Part shown: piece by piece, positions 11,790-22,769 of the stretch
How positions within the stretch are numbered: the first letter of the stretch is position 1
How the letters are laid out: each line of letters begins with the position of its first letter
NCBI RefSeq assembly: GCF_024323335.1
Contig: NC_066579.1
Coordinates: forward strand, 4,231,001 to 4,295,000
Reading direction: 5' to 3'
Source: Lathyrus oleraceus
Taxonomy: Eukaryota > Streptophyta > Magnoliopsida > Fabales > Fabaceae
Length of the DNA: 64,000 nt
The notes under the pieces: model-generated
Database searches by the model: none
What the model was told of the DNA's origin: nothing
Seen by the model: the letters and a program-made list of their open reading frames with translations, nothing else
Position numbers and translations under genes: made by a program

Positions 11790-11965
11790 GACCCGCTAGG
11801 TCGACGTATCTAGGCAAAAGTAAGGGCATCCCGGCGAACCAAAAGGGTTCGGGCGAAAATTAGGGATAAACATATAAAAATGTACACCCGGCAAGTCGAA
11901 AACCTGAAAAGGCGGCTTGGGCAAAAAAGGGTATCCTGGTGGACTGAAAACCTAAAAAGGCGGTC
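11790..11965 (+). other. Hairpin array directly after the integrase stop
   Basis: Four units of about 45-60 nt, each starting with a stem-loop: 11790-11802 (GACC/GGTC), 11835-11851 (CGAACC/GGTTCG, loop AAAAG), 11895-11916 and 11942-11965. The last two share one plan: outer stem, A4 bulge, inner CCT/AGG stem, 4-nt loop (GAAA or AAAA). Each unit is followed by a GGCAAAAA...TAGGGAT-type tail. The outer Ogre has the counterpart at 27743-27878 with paired base changes. Function unknown. Confidence 0.55.
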
Positions 11966-13040
11966 ATGGCAAAAATTAGGGATTAAAACGTATGACTATG
12001 TCCTGTTCTCAGTCAACTTCACCCAAGTCAAAAGGACTGAACAAGCCAATCACTTTTATCCGACAGCAGGAGATGAGAGGCTTGAAGACATAATGACAGT
12101 AGTGGAATTAAAATCAATAGGACTTTTTCTGCATAGCTTTCTCTTTGTTTTCTTGACAATTTCCTCTTACTAGGATTTCTGTCTCCTTGTACTCAAATTG
12201 CCTGTTTATAGGCCCTCTTTCCAAATCAATACAATTTTATTTCCAAAAAGATGCTTTTGTTTTACCTTCTCTGTTTTGTTTGCATAAACGTCCATTGATT
12301 TAATTCGAATTAATATATGCATTTGAATATGATTGATGTTTACCAAAAATACATGCATAAAATAGCAATAGCAGTTACAAAAGGACTTTAGGGTCGAGGA
12401 TAAAGTCTAACCATGCTTTCCGATGAATCCAGTTGCTAATCCTATTCCCCAGCAAAACCAGTTATTTCCCAGAAGAAACTGGCATTACTAGACAGACTAG
12501 TTATCTTTCATCCCCAGCCAGGTTCTGTTGAATATTTCTACCATCAGACAAGAAATCAAATATACCCAGCTAAGAAAGGGTCATCGATACAAATATCTCC
12601 AACCAGAATATGGGGATTTATTTTCCCCTGGCAAAGTTTTTCAGACGCATAATTCATTCATGCATCATTCCACATCATATACATGCATGCAATGTTCGCA
12701 TTTATTTTCAGACGCATAATTCATTCATGCATCATTCCACATCATATACATGCATGCAATGTTCGCGTTTATTTTCAAAAGCATAAAACATCTCATGCAT
12801 CGTAACATGGCATGAGGCTAACTCTTTTTTCAGGTTAATTATCCTCCCGATACAGTCAAAACAAAGGTTCATTCAGACGGACACCCTTATCGGTTACATT
12901 CGAGATTCAGATGCATCTTTCAGATATAATCCATATGAATGTTCATTCTGACAAGCATTCTGACATCCTCCTAAAGATGGCATCTTTAAGCCCATCCCAG
13001 ACATTTACTGCAAATATAACATATACAAATATCATCGGAT
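11966..13040 (+). other. 3' UTR of inner Ogre-like element, with 67-bp duplication
   Basis: No credible coding sequence. A perfect-spacing tandem duplication of 67 bp occupies 12641-12707 and 12708-12774 (TCAGACGCATAATTCATTC and following). Repeated CCCCAGC and AGTTATTTCCCAG-like blocks lie near 12440-12520. It leads into the 144-bp repeat tract. Confidence 0.6.
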
Positions 13041-13049
13041 ATAGCCTAA

Positions 13050-13766
13050 CGTACGGCTCATTCTGATTCAGCCTAACGTATGGTTTCCTCAACTATTCAG
13101 AGACGGTCTAGCGTACGACCCATTTGGATGTTCATCCCCTCAGATGCTACCTAGCGTACGGTACATTCTGAAGCGTAGTCTAGCGTATGACTACCCCTTT
13201 CATCATCAGATACAACCTAACGGACGGCTCGTTCTGCTGCTCAGAGACGGTCTAGCGTACGACCCATTTGGATGTTCATCCCCTCATATGCTACCTAGCG
13301 TACGGTACATTCTGAAGCGTAGTCTAACGTATGACTACCCCTTTCATCATCAGATACAGCCTAACGGACGGCTCGTTCTTCTGCTCAGAGACAGTCTAGC
13401 GTACGACCCATTTGGATGTTCATCCCCTCATATGCTACCTAGCGTACGGTACATTCTGAAGCGTAGTCTAGCATATGACTACCCCTTTCATCATCAGATA
13501 CATCCTAACGGACGGCTCGTTCTGCTGCTCAGAGACGGTCTAGCGTACGACCCATTTGGATGTTCATCCCCTCAGATGCTACCTAGCGTACGGTACATTC
13601 TGAAGCGTAGTCTTGCGTAGTACTACCCCTTTCATCATCAGGTACAGCCTAACGGACGGCTCGTTCTGCTGCTCAGAGACAGTCTAGCGTACGACCCATT
13701 CTGATCTTTGTTCCTCAGATATTACTTAGCGTACAGTACATTCTGAAGTATAGTCTAGCGTATGAC
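13050..13766 (+). repeat. 144-bp tandem repeats in Ogre 3' UTR, left part
   Basis: Copies of TCAGAGAC(G/A)GTCTAGCG begin at 13097, 13241, 13385, 13529 and 13673, exactly 144 bp apart. Each unit consists of four variants of a roughly 36-bp monomer of the form CTA(G/A)CG(T/G)ACG...CATTCTGA. Because 144 is divisible by 3, one frame stays open for 158 codons, but this is a by-product of the repeat. The tract is cut by the copia insertion at 13772 and resumes at 24121. Confidence 0.9.
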
Positions 13767-13771
13767 TATCC

Positions 13772-14858
13772 TGTAAGAACAAAAATTGTTCTACAACAGA
13801 TTCCTTGATTTTGATGATAACAAAGGATGAAACCAAAAATGGCACCCTAACGAAAAGTTTCTAAGTGTGCAGGATTCTAAAGAAAGAAGGAAGAAATCTG
13901 ATGATGTCATCAGATACAAAACTAGATCAGATACAAATTATCAAATGATCAGAAGCATCTGAAGTGGAGACACGTTCAAGAAAGTCTAACTCTGAGCAAA
14001 ACAGCAATACATTAGTAGCATCTGAACAAGAATACGCTATAGAAGTTCTGACTCTGAACAACGGTTGTCTAACTCCAGAAACTCTCAGCGCTATCTGAAG
14101 AAATCCATCAGAACTCAAAAGAGATTAACATCAGAAGCAAGATTTCAAGATTCTCCAGAAACACAAATATTCTGAGCATGGAATTGCTAATCATGAAAGA
14201 GTAACGTTTAAGTCAAGAAAAGATTTGCAAATGGATTTCCTAATTGAGAAAGAGACGTTAATCTCCAACTTCAATAAAGAAAATACTACTTGTGGTAAGT
14301 AGTCATTTCAAGAAGAAAAGTCATCCTGCAGAAGCTATTTATGTGATGGCGTAACCTCATCTCAATATCCACCAGTTTCAACTACTACCTCACTGATCTA
14401 TATAAAGGATTGCAAATCAACATTCAGCAACACTACACATACAAGGAAAAATATACTGAAACATCAACACAAGAAAACCTTCTTGCTATCTAAATCTTCA
14501 CGAAGCTTTTGCTTATAACGTGAATCACTTTGTTCATACTATTGTAATATTTTGCTTTCTTAGAAGCACTCTAGATTACATAAATCTTTCTTCTATTGTT
14601 TGTTGATTTCCTCAAGTGACTCTGTGTAGTCTGTATACTTGAGAGGGCTAAGAGATTTTTATCTTAGACGTTGTTTGTAATCTTTCAAGATTAGTGGATT
14701 AAGTCCTTGTTGAAGGCGAAATCACCTTGGCCGGGTGGACTGGAGTAGCTTTGTGTTATAAGCGAACCAGTATAAAATCATTGTGTGGTTTTCATTTTGA
14801 AAAGCGCTTATTTTTCAAAATAATTCAAACCCCCCCTTTCTTGTTTTTCTCACCTTCA
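13772..14858 (+). repeat. 5' LTR of young copia element
   Basis: Starts TGTAAGAACAAAAATTG and ends CTCACCTTCA. It has a TATA box TATATAAA at 14399-14406. Its U5 end has a C-run followed by TTTCTTGTTTTTCTC, shared with the second copia element (54170-54200). Nearly identical to 23028-24115. Confidence 0.95.
14399..14406 (+). promoter_or_regulatory. TATA box of copia 5' LTR
   Basis: TATATAAA, 627 bp into the LTR, followed by an A/C-rich leader. The same box is at 23656-23663 in the 3' LTR. Confidence 0.65.
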
Positions 14859-14860
14859 AT

Positions 14861-14872
14861 TGGTATCAGAGC
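14861..14872 (+). other. Primer-binding site (initiator tRNA-Met type)
   Basis: TGGTATCAGAGC starts two bases after the LTR. This is the standard copia primer site complementary to the initiator Met tRNA 3' end. The gag ATG follows 68 bp downstream. Confidence 0.92.
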
Positions 14873-14940
14873 TCCGGCTCTGTTATTGATTTTCTAATCA
14901 AACACTTAACAGTGTAGAGAGATCCAATTCGAGAAAAACC

Positions 14941-16740
14941 ATGGCCCACTCAAATGAAAGAGATAGTTACAATGCTAAGCCTCCTGTTTTTGATGGAGAG
15001 AAATTTGATTACTGGAAAGATAGAATCGAAAGTTTCTTTCTTGGTTATGACGCTGACCTCTGGGACATTGTCACAGATGGATACACACCTCCAGTCTCAG
15101 AAAACGGAGCTGAAGTTCCCAGAAACAAGATGTCAGAAGATCAGAAACGTATATTCAAAAATCACCACAAGGCCAGAACAATACTTCTAAATGCTATATC
15201 ATATAACGAATATGAAAAGATCACCAACAGAGAGACAGCCAAAGATATACTTGACTCTCTGAAGATGACCCGTGAAGGAAACTCCCAAGTCAAGGAGACG
15301 AAGGCTCTGGCGCTTATCCAGAAATATGAAGCCTTCAAGATGGAAGATGACGAAGCTATAGAGGCTATGTTTTCTAGATTCCAAACTCTTATTGCAGGTC
15401 TCAAGGTGCTAGACAAAGGATACACAACTGCATATCATGTTAAGAAGATAGTCAGAAGTCTGCCAAAGAAATGGAGACCTATGGTTACTGCTCTGAAGCT
15501 GTCAAAGGATCTGAACAATATCAGCCTTGAAGAACTTGTCAGTTCTCTCAGAAGCCATGAGATAGAACTAGAGGAAGATGAGCCTCAGAAAAGGAACAAG
15601 TCCGTAGCGCTAAAGTCCAGATCTGAAAGACGGAAACCTGACAGAACCAAAGCTCTCCAGGCAGAAACTGAAGAAGCTGACGACTCTGAACCAGAAGACT
15701 CTGATGATGAAGAAGAGTTGTCCCTACTAACCAGAAGAGTTAAGCAACTCTGGAAAAAGAGGAACAACAACTTCAGAAGGCCAAGACCCAGAGGGGATCG
15801 ATCAGAGTCAACTTCAAAAGGTAAAGCTAACAAAGATATTACCTGCTATGAATGTAAAGAAACAGGTCATTACAGAAATGAATGCCCCAAGCTGAAGAAA
15901 GACAACTCTAGAAAAGAAAGCTTCAAGAAAAATACCTTCAGAACAAAGAAAGGATTAATGGCCACCTGGGATGATAGTGAATCTGGATCATCAGAATCTG
16001 ACTCTGATGAACAGGCCAACGTAGCACTTATGGCTACCACATCCAGCAGCTCAGATGAAGAATCTGAAGAGGTATTTTCTGAACTTTCTCGATCTGACTT
16101 AGAATCATGCTTGTCAGAAACTCTTACCTCTTATCAGAAATTAAAACAAAAGTTTAAAAACACTAAAGGCTGTCTTAAAGCAAAATTTGAAGAGTGTAGT
16201 GAACTTGAGATAACAATTCTATCACGAGAAGATACAATCAAATCTTTAATGTTAGAAAGAGATGAAGCAAAAACAAAAAACTTAGAATTAGAAGAAGCGT
16301 TGTCTCAAGCACCACAAACTTCAAATAAAATTATTTTTAAATATGAAGAAGCCTTTCAAGAATTTCTGAAGAATGGGATAAATAGGAGAATTATGGCATC
16401 CATGATTTATGGAGTAAGTCAGAACAATAAAAGGGGAATTGGTTATGATCCTAAGAAAGATAAAACTTCTATTAGTGACCAAATTAAATCTCCTTTTTCA
16501 TATCATTACACACACACACAAGAATACAAATTTAAAAATGCTAGAAGACCCAAGGTTATAAGAAACTCTGGGAAAACTAATCTAAAAGGACCCAAGAGAT
16601 TCTGGGTACCGAAAGATAAGATTATCTATGTTGCAGATATCCTATGCAGCAAAGTTCAGACACCAGTCATGGTACCTGGACTCTGGATGCTCGCGACACA
16701 TGACGGGAAGAAAGTCTATGTTCCAAAGCCTGGAACTTAA
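14941..16740 (+). CDS. gag: Gag polyprotein of young copia element
   Basis: Intact 599-residue frame that begins at the first ATG after the primer site (AAACCATGGCC context). Residues 1-200 are the copia Gag capsid-like region (FDGEKFDYWKDRIESFF near the start). An acidic/basic stretch follows, then one CCHC zinc knuckle CYECKETGHYRNEC (about residues 302-315) for RNA binding. Next come two Asp/Ser-rich acidic segments and a coiled coil at about 400-460. The last 50 residues overlap the start of pol, which lies in the +1 frame, and the frame ends at 16740 inside the protease coding region. The protein would form the cytoplasmic particle that packages element RNA. Confidence 0.9.
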   Translation: MAHSNERDSYNAKPPVFDGEKFDYWKDRIESFFLGYDADLWDIVTDGYTPPVSENGAEVPRNKMSEDQKRIFKNHHKARTILLNAISYNEYEKITNRETAKDILDSLKMTREGNSQVKETKALALIQKYEAFKMEDDEAIEAMFSRFQTLIAGLKVLDKGYTTAYHVKKIVRSLPKKWRPMVTALKLSKDLNNISLEELVSSLRSHEIELEEDEPQKRNKSVALKSRSERRKPDRTKALQAETEEADDSEPEDSDDEEELSLLTRRVKQLWKKRNNNFRRPRPRGDRSESTSKGKANKDITCYECKETGHYRNECPKLKKDNSRKESFKKNTFRTKKGLMATWDDSESGSSESDSDEQANVALMATTSSSSDEESEEVFSELSRSDLESCLSETLTSYQKLKQKFKNTKGCLKAKFEECSELEITILSREDTIKSLMLERDEAKTKNLELEEALSQAPQTSNKIIFKYEEAFQEFLKNGINRRIMASMIYGVSQNNKRGIGYDPKKDKTSISDQIKSPFSYHYTHTQEYKFKNARRPKVIRNSGKTNLKGPKRFWVPKDKIIYVADILCSKVQTPVMVPGLWMLATHDGKKVYVPKPGT

Positions 16741-19708
16741 AGATGCTGGATTCGTAGGTTTCGGAGGAGATCAGAAAGGAAGGATCAGAGGCTCCGGAAC
16801 TATTGGTAATGGTACTCTTCCCTCTATTTCTGATGTTCTTTATGTAGAAGGATTAATGCATAACTTGTTATCTATAAGTCAATTAAGTGATAACGGTTAT
16901 GATGTAATCTTCAATCAAAAAACATGTAAAGCCATTAATCAGAACGATGGCTCTGTCCTTTTCACAGGCAAGAGGAAAAACAACATTTACAAAATAAATC
17001 TTTCTGATTTAAAAGATCAAAATATTAAATGTCTAATGTCAGTTCACGAAGAGCAATGGGTATGGCATAGACGCTTGGACCACATTAGCATGAGGAAACT
17101 TTCTCAGTTAACTAAACTCGAGTTAGTCAGAGGCCTACCTAAACTGAAGTTTTCTTCAGATGCTCTGTGTGAAGCTTGTCAGAAAGGAAAATTTTCAAAA
17201 ACATCTTTTAAAAAGAAAAATGTTGTTTCTACCTCTAAGCCTCTAGAACTTCTTCACATTGACTTATTTGGTCCTGTGAAAACAGCATCAGTTAATGGAA
17301 AGAAGTATGGACTAGTCATTGTTGATGATTACAGTCGCTGGACATGGGTAAAATTCCTAAAGCACAAGAGTGAGTCTCACTCTGTATTCACCGGTTTCTG
17401 TTCCAAAGTGCAAAAAGAATTTGACTCTAAAATTATTAGAGTCAGAAGTGATCATGGTGGAGAATTTGAAAACAAAGATTTTGAAGAATTATTTGATTCA
17501 AATGGAATATCCCATGATTTCTCCTGCCCTAGAACTCCACAACAAAATGGAGTTGTAGAGAGGAAGAATAGGACACTCCAAGAGATGGCCAGAACCATGA
17601 TCAATGAAACTAATGTAGCAAAGCACTTTTGGGCAGAAGCTGTAAATACAGCGTGTTACATTCAGAATAGAATCTCTATAAGACCTATTCTAGAAAAGAC
17701 TCCCTATGAACTGTGTAAAGGAAGAAAACCCAACATCTCATATTTTCATCCTTTTGGATGCTCTTGCTTTATATTAAATACTAAAGAACATCTGAACAAG
17801 TTTGATTCCAAAGCACAGAAAGGTATTATGTTAGGATACTCAGAACGCTCTAAAGGCTACAGAGTATATAACACAGAAACCAAAATTGTGGAAGAATCAA
17901 TTCATGTCAGATTTGATGATAAGCTTGACCCTGAAAAGTCAAAGCTAGTTGAAAAGTTTGCAGATTTGGAAATCACTCTTGTAGAATCTGATAAAACTCC
18001 AGAAGCAACTGTCACTCAGAACTCTGAAGAAATTAAATCTCCAGAAATCCCAAAGAAAGTCAAAAGTCGTATCAATATATCTGAAGATTTGATTCTGGGA
18101 AACAAGGACGAACCTGTCAGAACCAGATCTACCTTCAGGACTTCTGAAGATATTCCTCTGGGACTAGTGTCTCTGATTGAACCTACGTCTTGTGATGAAG
18201 CACTTCAGGATAACGACTGGGTGGCAGCTATGCAAGAAGAATTGGATCAATTCTCAAAGAATGATGTCTGGGATCTCGTTCCTAAACCCAGAGGCACTCA
18301 CGTCATTGGAACCAGATGGGTTTTCAGAAACAAGCTGAACGAGAAAGGAGAAGTTGTCAGAAACAAAGCTCGACTGGTAGCTCAAGGTTATAGTCAACAA
18401 GAAGGTATTGCCTATAATGAAACCTTTGCTTCAGTCGCGAGGTTAGAATCTATTCGTCTTCTTGTATCTTTTGCTATTAATCATTCTATTAAATTATATC
18501 AAATGGATGTCAAGAGTGCATTCCTTAATGGTTATATTTCAGAAGAAGTGTATGTCAATCAACCTCCAGGCTTTGAAAATTCAAATTTTCCAGAACATGT
18601 TTTTAAACTTAAGAAATCCTTATATGGACTCAAACAAGCTCCCAGAGTTTGGTATGAACGATTAAGTAATTTTCTTCTGGAACAAAATTTTATCAGAGGG
18701 AAAGTTGATTCTGCACTCTTTTGTAAAAACCTTAATAATGATCTCATGATATGCCAGATTTATGTTGATGATATTATTTTTGGTTCTGCTAATATCTCTG
18801 TTTGCCAAGAATTTTCTAAGTTAATGCAGGCAGAATTTGAAATGAGTTTAATGCAAGAATTAAAGTTCTTTCTGGGAATTCAAATTAGTCAAACTCCAGA
18901 AGTCACGTACGTCCATCAAAGTAAATATATTAAAGACGTTCTGAAGAAGTTTGATATGACTGAATGCAACTCTGCAAAAACTCCCATGCACCCAACTTGC
19001 ATTCTTGAAAAGGAAGAGGTAAGCAACAAGGTTTGTCAGAAGCTCTATCGAGGTATGATAGGCTCTCTTCTCTATCTGACTGCTACTCGTCCTGATATTC
19101 TCTTTAGTGTCTGTCTTTGTGCCAGATTCCAATCAGATCCTAGAGAATCTCATTTAACAGCAGTTAAGAGAATTCTTAAGTATCTGAAAGGAACTCCTAA
19201 CCTGGGCCTGATGTATGAGAAAACATCAGAGTATAGACTCTTGGGTTATTGTGATGCAGATTATGCAGGAGATAGAATAGAATGAAAAAGCACATCTGGG
19301 AATTGGCAGCTTCTGGGAAACAATCTAATCTCCTGGGCTAGCAAAAGACAGTCAACTATTGCTCTATCAACTGCAGAAGCAGAATACATCTCAGCATCAC
19401 TGTGCACAACTCAGATGCTCTGGATGAAGCATCAGCTAGAAGATCTACAAATCTTTGAGAGTAACATTCCTATCTTTTGTGATAATACTGCTGCTATTTG
19501 TTTAAGTAAGAATCCCATTCTACATTCCAGAGCCAAACACATAGAAATAAAACATCATTTTATCAGAGACTATGTTCAGAAAGGGATAGTAACATTGAAG
19601 TTCATTGATACAGAACATCAATGGGCAGATATCTTTACTAAGCCTCTAGCTGAAGATAGATTTCTTTTTATCTTAGAACATCTGAACATTAAAAATTGCC
19701 CTGAGTGA
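16628..19708 (+). pseudogene. pol: Pol of young copia element, one nonsense codon in RNase H
   Basis: The pol frame is open from 16586 and has an ATG at 16628, in the +1 frame relative to gag. Domains in order: aspartic protease (SWYLDSGCSRHM; the DSG is the active site), GAG-pre-integrase zinc domain (WHRRLDHISM...CEACQKGK), integrase core (HIDLFGP, SDHGGE, PQQNGVVERKN), RT (NKARLVAQGYSQ, MDVKSAFLNG, QIYVDDIIFG), RNase H (GYCDADYAGD, then DNTAAICLSKN and RAKHIEIKHHFIRD). A TGA at 19283-19285 interrupts RNase H just after DADYAGDRIE; the frame continues unshifted to the TGA at 19706-19708. Apart from this single stop all signature residues are present. No other break seen. Confidence 0.92.
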
Positions 19709-20073
19709 AATATGGCTCTGAAAATGTAAAATGTGACTCTGATGTAGACAAATGTACTTCTGCCTCTGACTCTGATACTTCTACCAAGTTAAGAAGATAT
19801 CTGAGTTAGAAATCTTCAGAAACCAATCCTTTGGTATTTCTGAAGATCAGATACATCAACACGTGGAGCTCTAAGCATCTAACCCTAGAACTTCTAGACA
19901 GCTGTCAAAAGAAATCAAAGGTCAGAACGTTTGAAATCTCCTAGAGCAGTGTGCGTACTGTTGGGATTAGACATTCATTAATTAGCTGTAATCATTTTTC
20001 CCCCCAAACGTGCTATTTTGATTTTTGTGCTAACGCTGGAATGTGTGTCGTTTTGCATGTGTTTTACTTAGAG

Positions 20074-20136
20074 TATATAAACACTTTTCTCACATTTCAC
20101 ACTTATCACTCTCACTCACTCTAAAACCCTAAACCC
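20074..20136 (+). promoter_or_regulatory. Internal promoter-like block before ORF3
   Basis: TATATAAA (20074-20081) is followed at a promoter-like distance by a CT-rich leader containing AAACCCTAAACCC (20124-20136, telo-box type), then the ORF3 ATG at 20188 in CACCATGG context. The second copia element has the same layout (TATTTATAA at 58452-58460, ATG at 58561). Distances from TATA to ATG are 107 and 101-109 bp. It suggests a separate mRNA for ORF3; this is inference. Confidence 0.5.
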
Positions 20137-20187
20137 TTCTCTCAAGCATTCTCTGCAAGTTCTTCAATCTTCATCTTCTTCTTCACC

Positions 20188-22612
20188 ATGGACGCTCAAC
20201 AACAAGAAGTGTTTAACTTTTCACAACAAATGGAATCAAGTTCTACCGCTCAAACCTCAAACACTCAAACTTCAACCGTTACAGGCGTCACCATCACCCC
20301 TGTTTACAAAGAACCTCACGTTCTTGACCGAGAACGCCATATCAACCTTTCAACTCCTTTTGAAGGTTTGGATGTGTTGTGCGAATCGCTTGTTGATTTC
20401 GAAAACTTGAAGAGGAATGGCGTTGATCTCACTGAAGAGCTTCGTAAACAAGGATGGGAAAACTATTTCCAAAGGCTTTATGGTCCTATTTACCCACTTC
20501 TCGTCAAAGAGTTCTGGAGACATGCAGATGCAGATGACAACTTCATCGTCTCATATGTTCTGGGGGTGAAGATTGTTATTACTGAAGGGTCTATTGCCTT
20601 CTTGTTGAACATGGAGCGAAGTGGAGGAAAAAGGATTTACAACATTCCTCCTAGGTCAAAGCGCATTACTGATGTTATCAACCCAACAATCTTCAAACCC
20701 AACGTTGAAGGAAACCCTTCTAAAAACAAAGAGCTACACCAGAACCTCAGAGTGCGGCTGAAGATTATTCTGGGAACCATTCACCACCGTCCAGCCTCTA
20801 ACTCTTCTGACTACATCAATGCAGACCAGAAATGCATTCTGTACTGCATTCAGAAGGGTGTGAAGATCTCTCTCCCTGTTCTCCTTTTCAGATATCTGAG
20901 AGATTCGGTCAGAGAAACCAGAAATAACATGAAGCCCAGATCCTACATTCCTCTGGGAAGATTGCTATCTGATGTCTTCATTGAACATGGACTGGTAGAC
21001 CATCTGGAAAAGACCAAATTGATGGATGATCTGGCAATAGATGTGGGGAAGCCTCTGAATGCCAGAAACCTCAAGAGTATGGGGATAATCAAGAAAATTC
21101 AAGTCAGGCCAACTCTGGATACATCCTGGGATAGTTTGAAAGATCAGAGGAAGATGCCTCATGGCCTTGCCAGATTCTTCAAGAATGAACCCAGAGACGC
21201 TGTTGCTATCTATCTTCATCGTCTGCTGGAAGAAGGTGTTGACGTCTCTGATTTCAGCCTCGACGACTGTCTGGACTCTGAAGAAGACTTCGTCAGATAC
21301 AAGAGAGGTCTTTCTGAAAAGAAGGTAGCATCTCAGGCAAAGAAGGCCAGACTCGGAGAAACTTCTGGAAGCAAATCTTCAGCTCCTCTGAATATATCAA
21401 CTGGTAAGTCTGTTCCTCCTGTTACCTCTAATCCTCTGATGGCTTCTTCTAATCCTCTCTCTTCACAACCTATTTATACCACCTCTGATATTTCACCCTC
21501 AATCACCAGAACCTCCCAACCTACACCAGTTCTAAATATAGCCCGTACATTCATACCTCCCTCTGAACCTAAACAAACCCACCAAAGCACTTCATCTTCA
21601 TCATCCTCAGCACCAGAATCACCCCATATGTTTCCCTCTCTTCTGACCCAGAATTTTTGATCCTGATTCCCCAACCATAGCCACAATTTATGCTCATAGA
21701 CTTGCTTCACAACAAACACAAACACAATCTGAAGCAACTTCACCTCCACCACAACAAACAACCACCATACCTTCTGAAAATCAACCCTCTGACCATCCCA
21801 CTTCTGATATCAACCCACCAAACATCTCCGCTGAACCAGAACCAGAATCCGAACCTTTAGATTTAAACCCTCTTTATGCTTCACCTCAAACATTTGACCC
21901 TCAACCAGAAGCAGAATCTGAACCCCAACCTGAATTAGAATCTGAACCTCTCACTTTAAATCTCAGCCCTCCAAACTCTCCACCTCACACCTCAGAACCA
22001 GAACCTGAACCTGAACTTTCTAAGCCTACCCTTAAGGAAGCCATCTTGATGATTGCAGAGGCTTCAGTTCAAAAGGTCGATTCTCTGGTCACTAACTCTG
22101 AAATCAGTGATGATCCTGAATCTGTAAGGACACACTGGAACAGAGTCATTGGCTGGATGACATCTGAGGCCTTTAGACTGAAGGGCATCTCTGAACAAGT
22201 CAGAAATGGCTACATCAGAGATGCTGAGGCAAGACTCCAGGAGAGACTTGCCAGAGAGGCTGAAGCCAGAAGGCTTGAGGAAGAGAGAATTGCCAGAGAA
22301 GCAGAAGAAGCAAGAAGGATAGAAGAAGAAAAACTTGCTAAGGAAGCTGAAATCCTAAGGCAAAAGGAAGCTGAAGCAAAGGCTCTGGCAGATGCAGAAG
22401 CTCAAGCTGCTGCTGAAGCTGAAGCTCAGAAGGCTCTGACTCTGGGGGAGTCATCTTCTGTGATTCCTACGGTTCTTCAGACTCTGAAAGAACTCAAGCA
22501 AGATCAGAATGAACTCCGGGCCAGAATGGACAAGCAAGATACTGTCAACGACAACATCCAGAACATGCTTGCAATGCTGCTTCAGAGAATGCCTCCGCCT
22601 CCGAACCCTTAG
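20188..22612 (+). pseudogene. Third ORF (often called env-like) of young copia element, frame-broken
   Basis: First section 20188-21660: a low-complexity Gln/Ser/Thr start, then a folded region (residues about 30-320) with LCESLVDFENLKRNG, LVKEFWRHADADDNF and PRSYIPLGRLLSDVF blocks. This resembles, from memory, the putative plant transposon protein family (Pfam Transposase_32) rather than a viral envelope. I see no signal peptide or membrane segment. A Ser/Pro/Glu-rich linker follows, where two apparent 1-base losses in a C-run (about 21621) and a T-run (21654-21658) change the frame. The last section, in another frame to 22612, is a Glu/Ala/Arg-rich coiled coil ending LLQRMPPPPNP, an ending shared with the second copia copy. 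Function unknown. Confidence 0.75.
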
Positions 22613-22754
22613 GCACTTAGGATTTATTGTTTGCTTGCCTGTTGTCTTTGTTTTTGCTCTCTCTCTGAATCTGATGTTTTCTTATTGCCTTTGTGCTTTT
22701 ATATGAATTTCAGTTTTTCTCTTTATTATTTTACTATGTCTTTTTGATTCTGAC

Positions 22755-22769
22755 AAAAAGGGGGAGAAG
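22755..22769 (+). other. Extra internal polypurine tract
   Basis: AAAAAGGGGGAGAAG about 260 bp upstream of the true tract. The second copia element has the same extra tract at 61096-61110. Both lie after TCTGAC in the ORF3 3' UTR. A third purine block (CAGGGGGAG) lies near 22940 and near 61275. Confidence 0.6.

Noticed and set aside
13144..13620. 158-codon open frame with repeated peptide
   Set aside because: Produced by the 144-bp tandem repeat, whose length is a multiple of three; no start context or homologue, and the monomers change frame elsewhere.
13927..14118. Identical 63-codon minus-strand frames in both copia LTRs (also 23183-23374)
   Set aside because: Identity follows from LTR duplication; no coding features.
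14861..14872. tRNA gene fragments at primer-binding sites
   Set aside because: These are short sites complementary to tRNA ends, without a tRNA body.
20188..22612. Viral envelope gene
   Set aside because: No signal peptide, membrane segment or cleavage site; resembles plant transposon-derived proteins instead.
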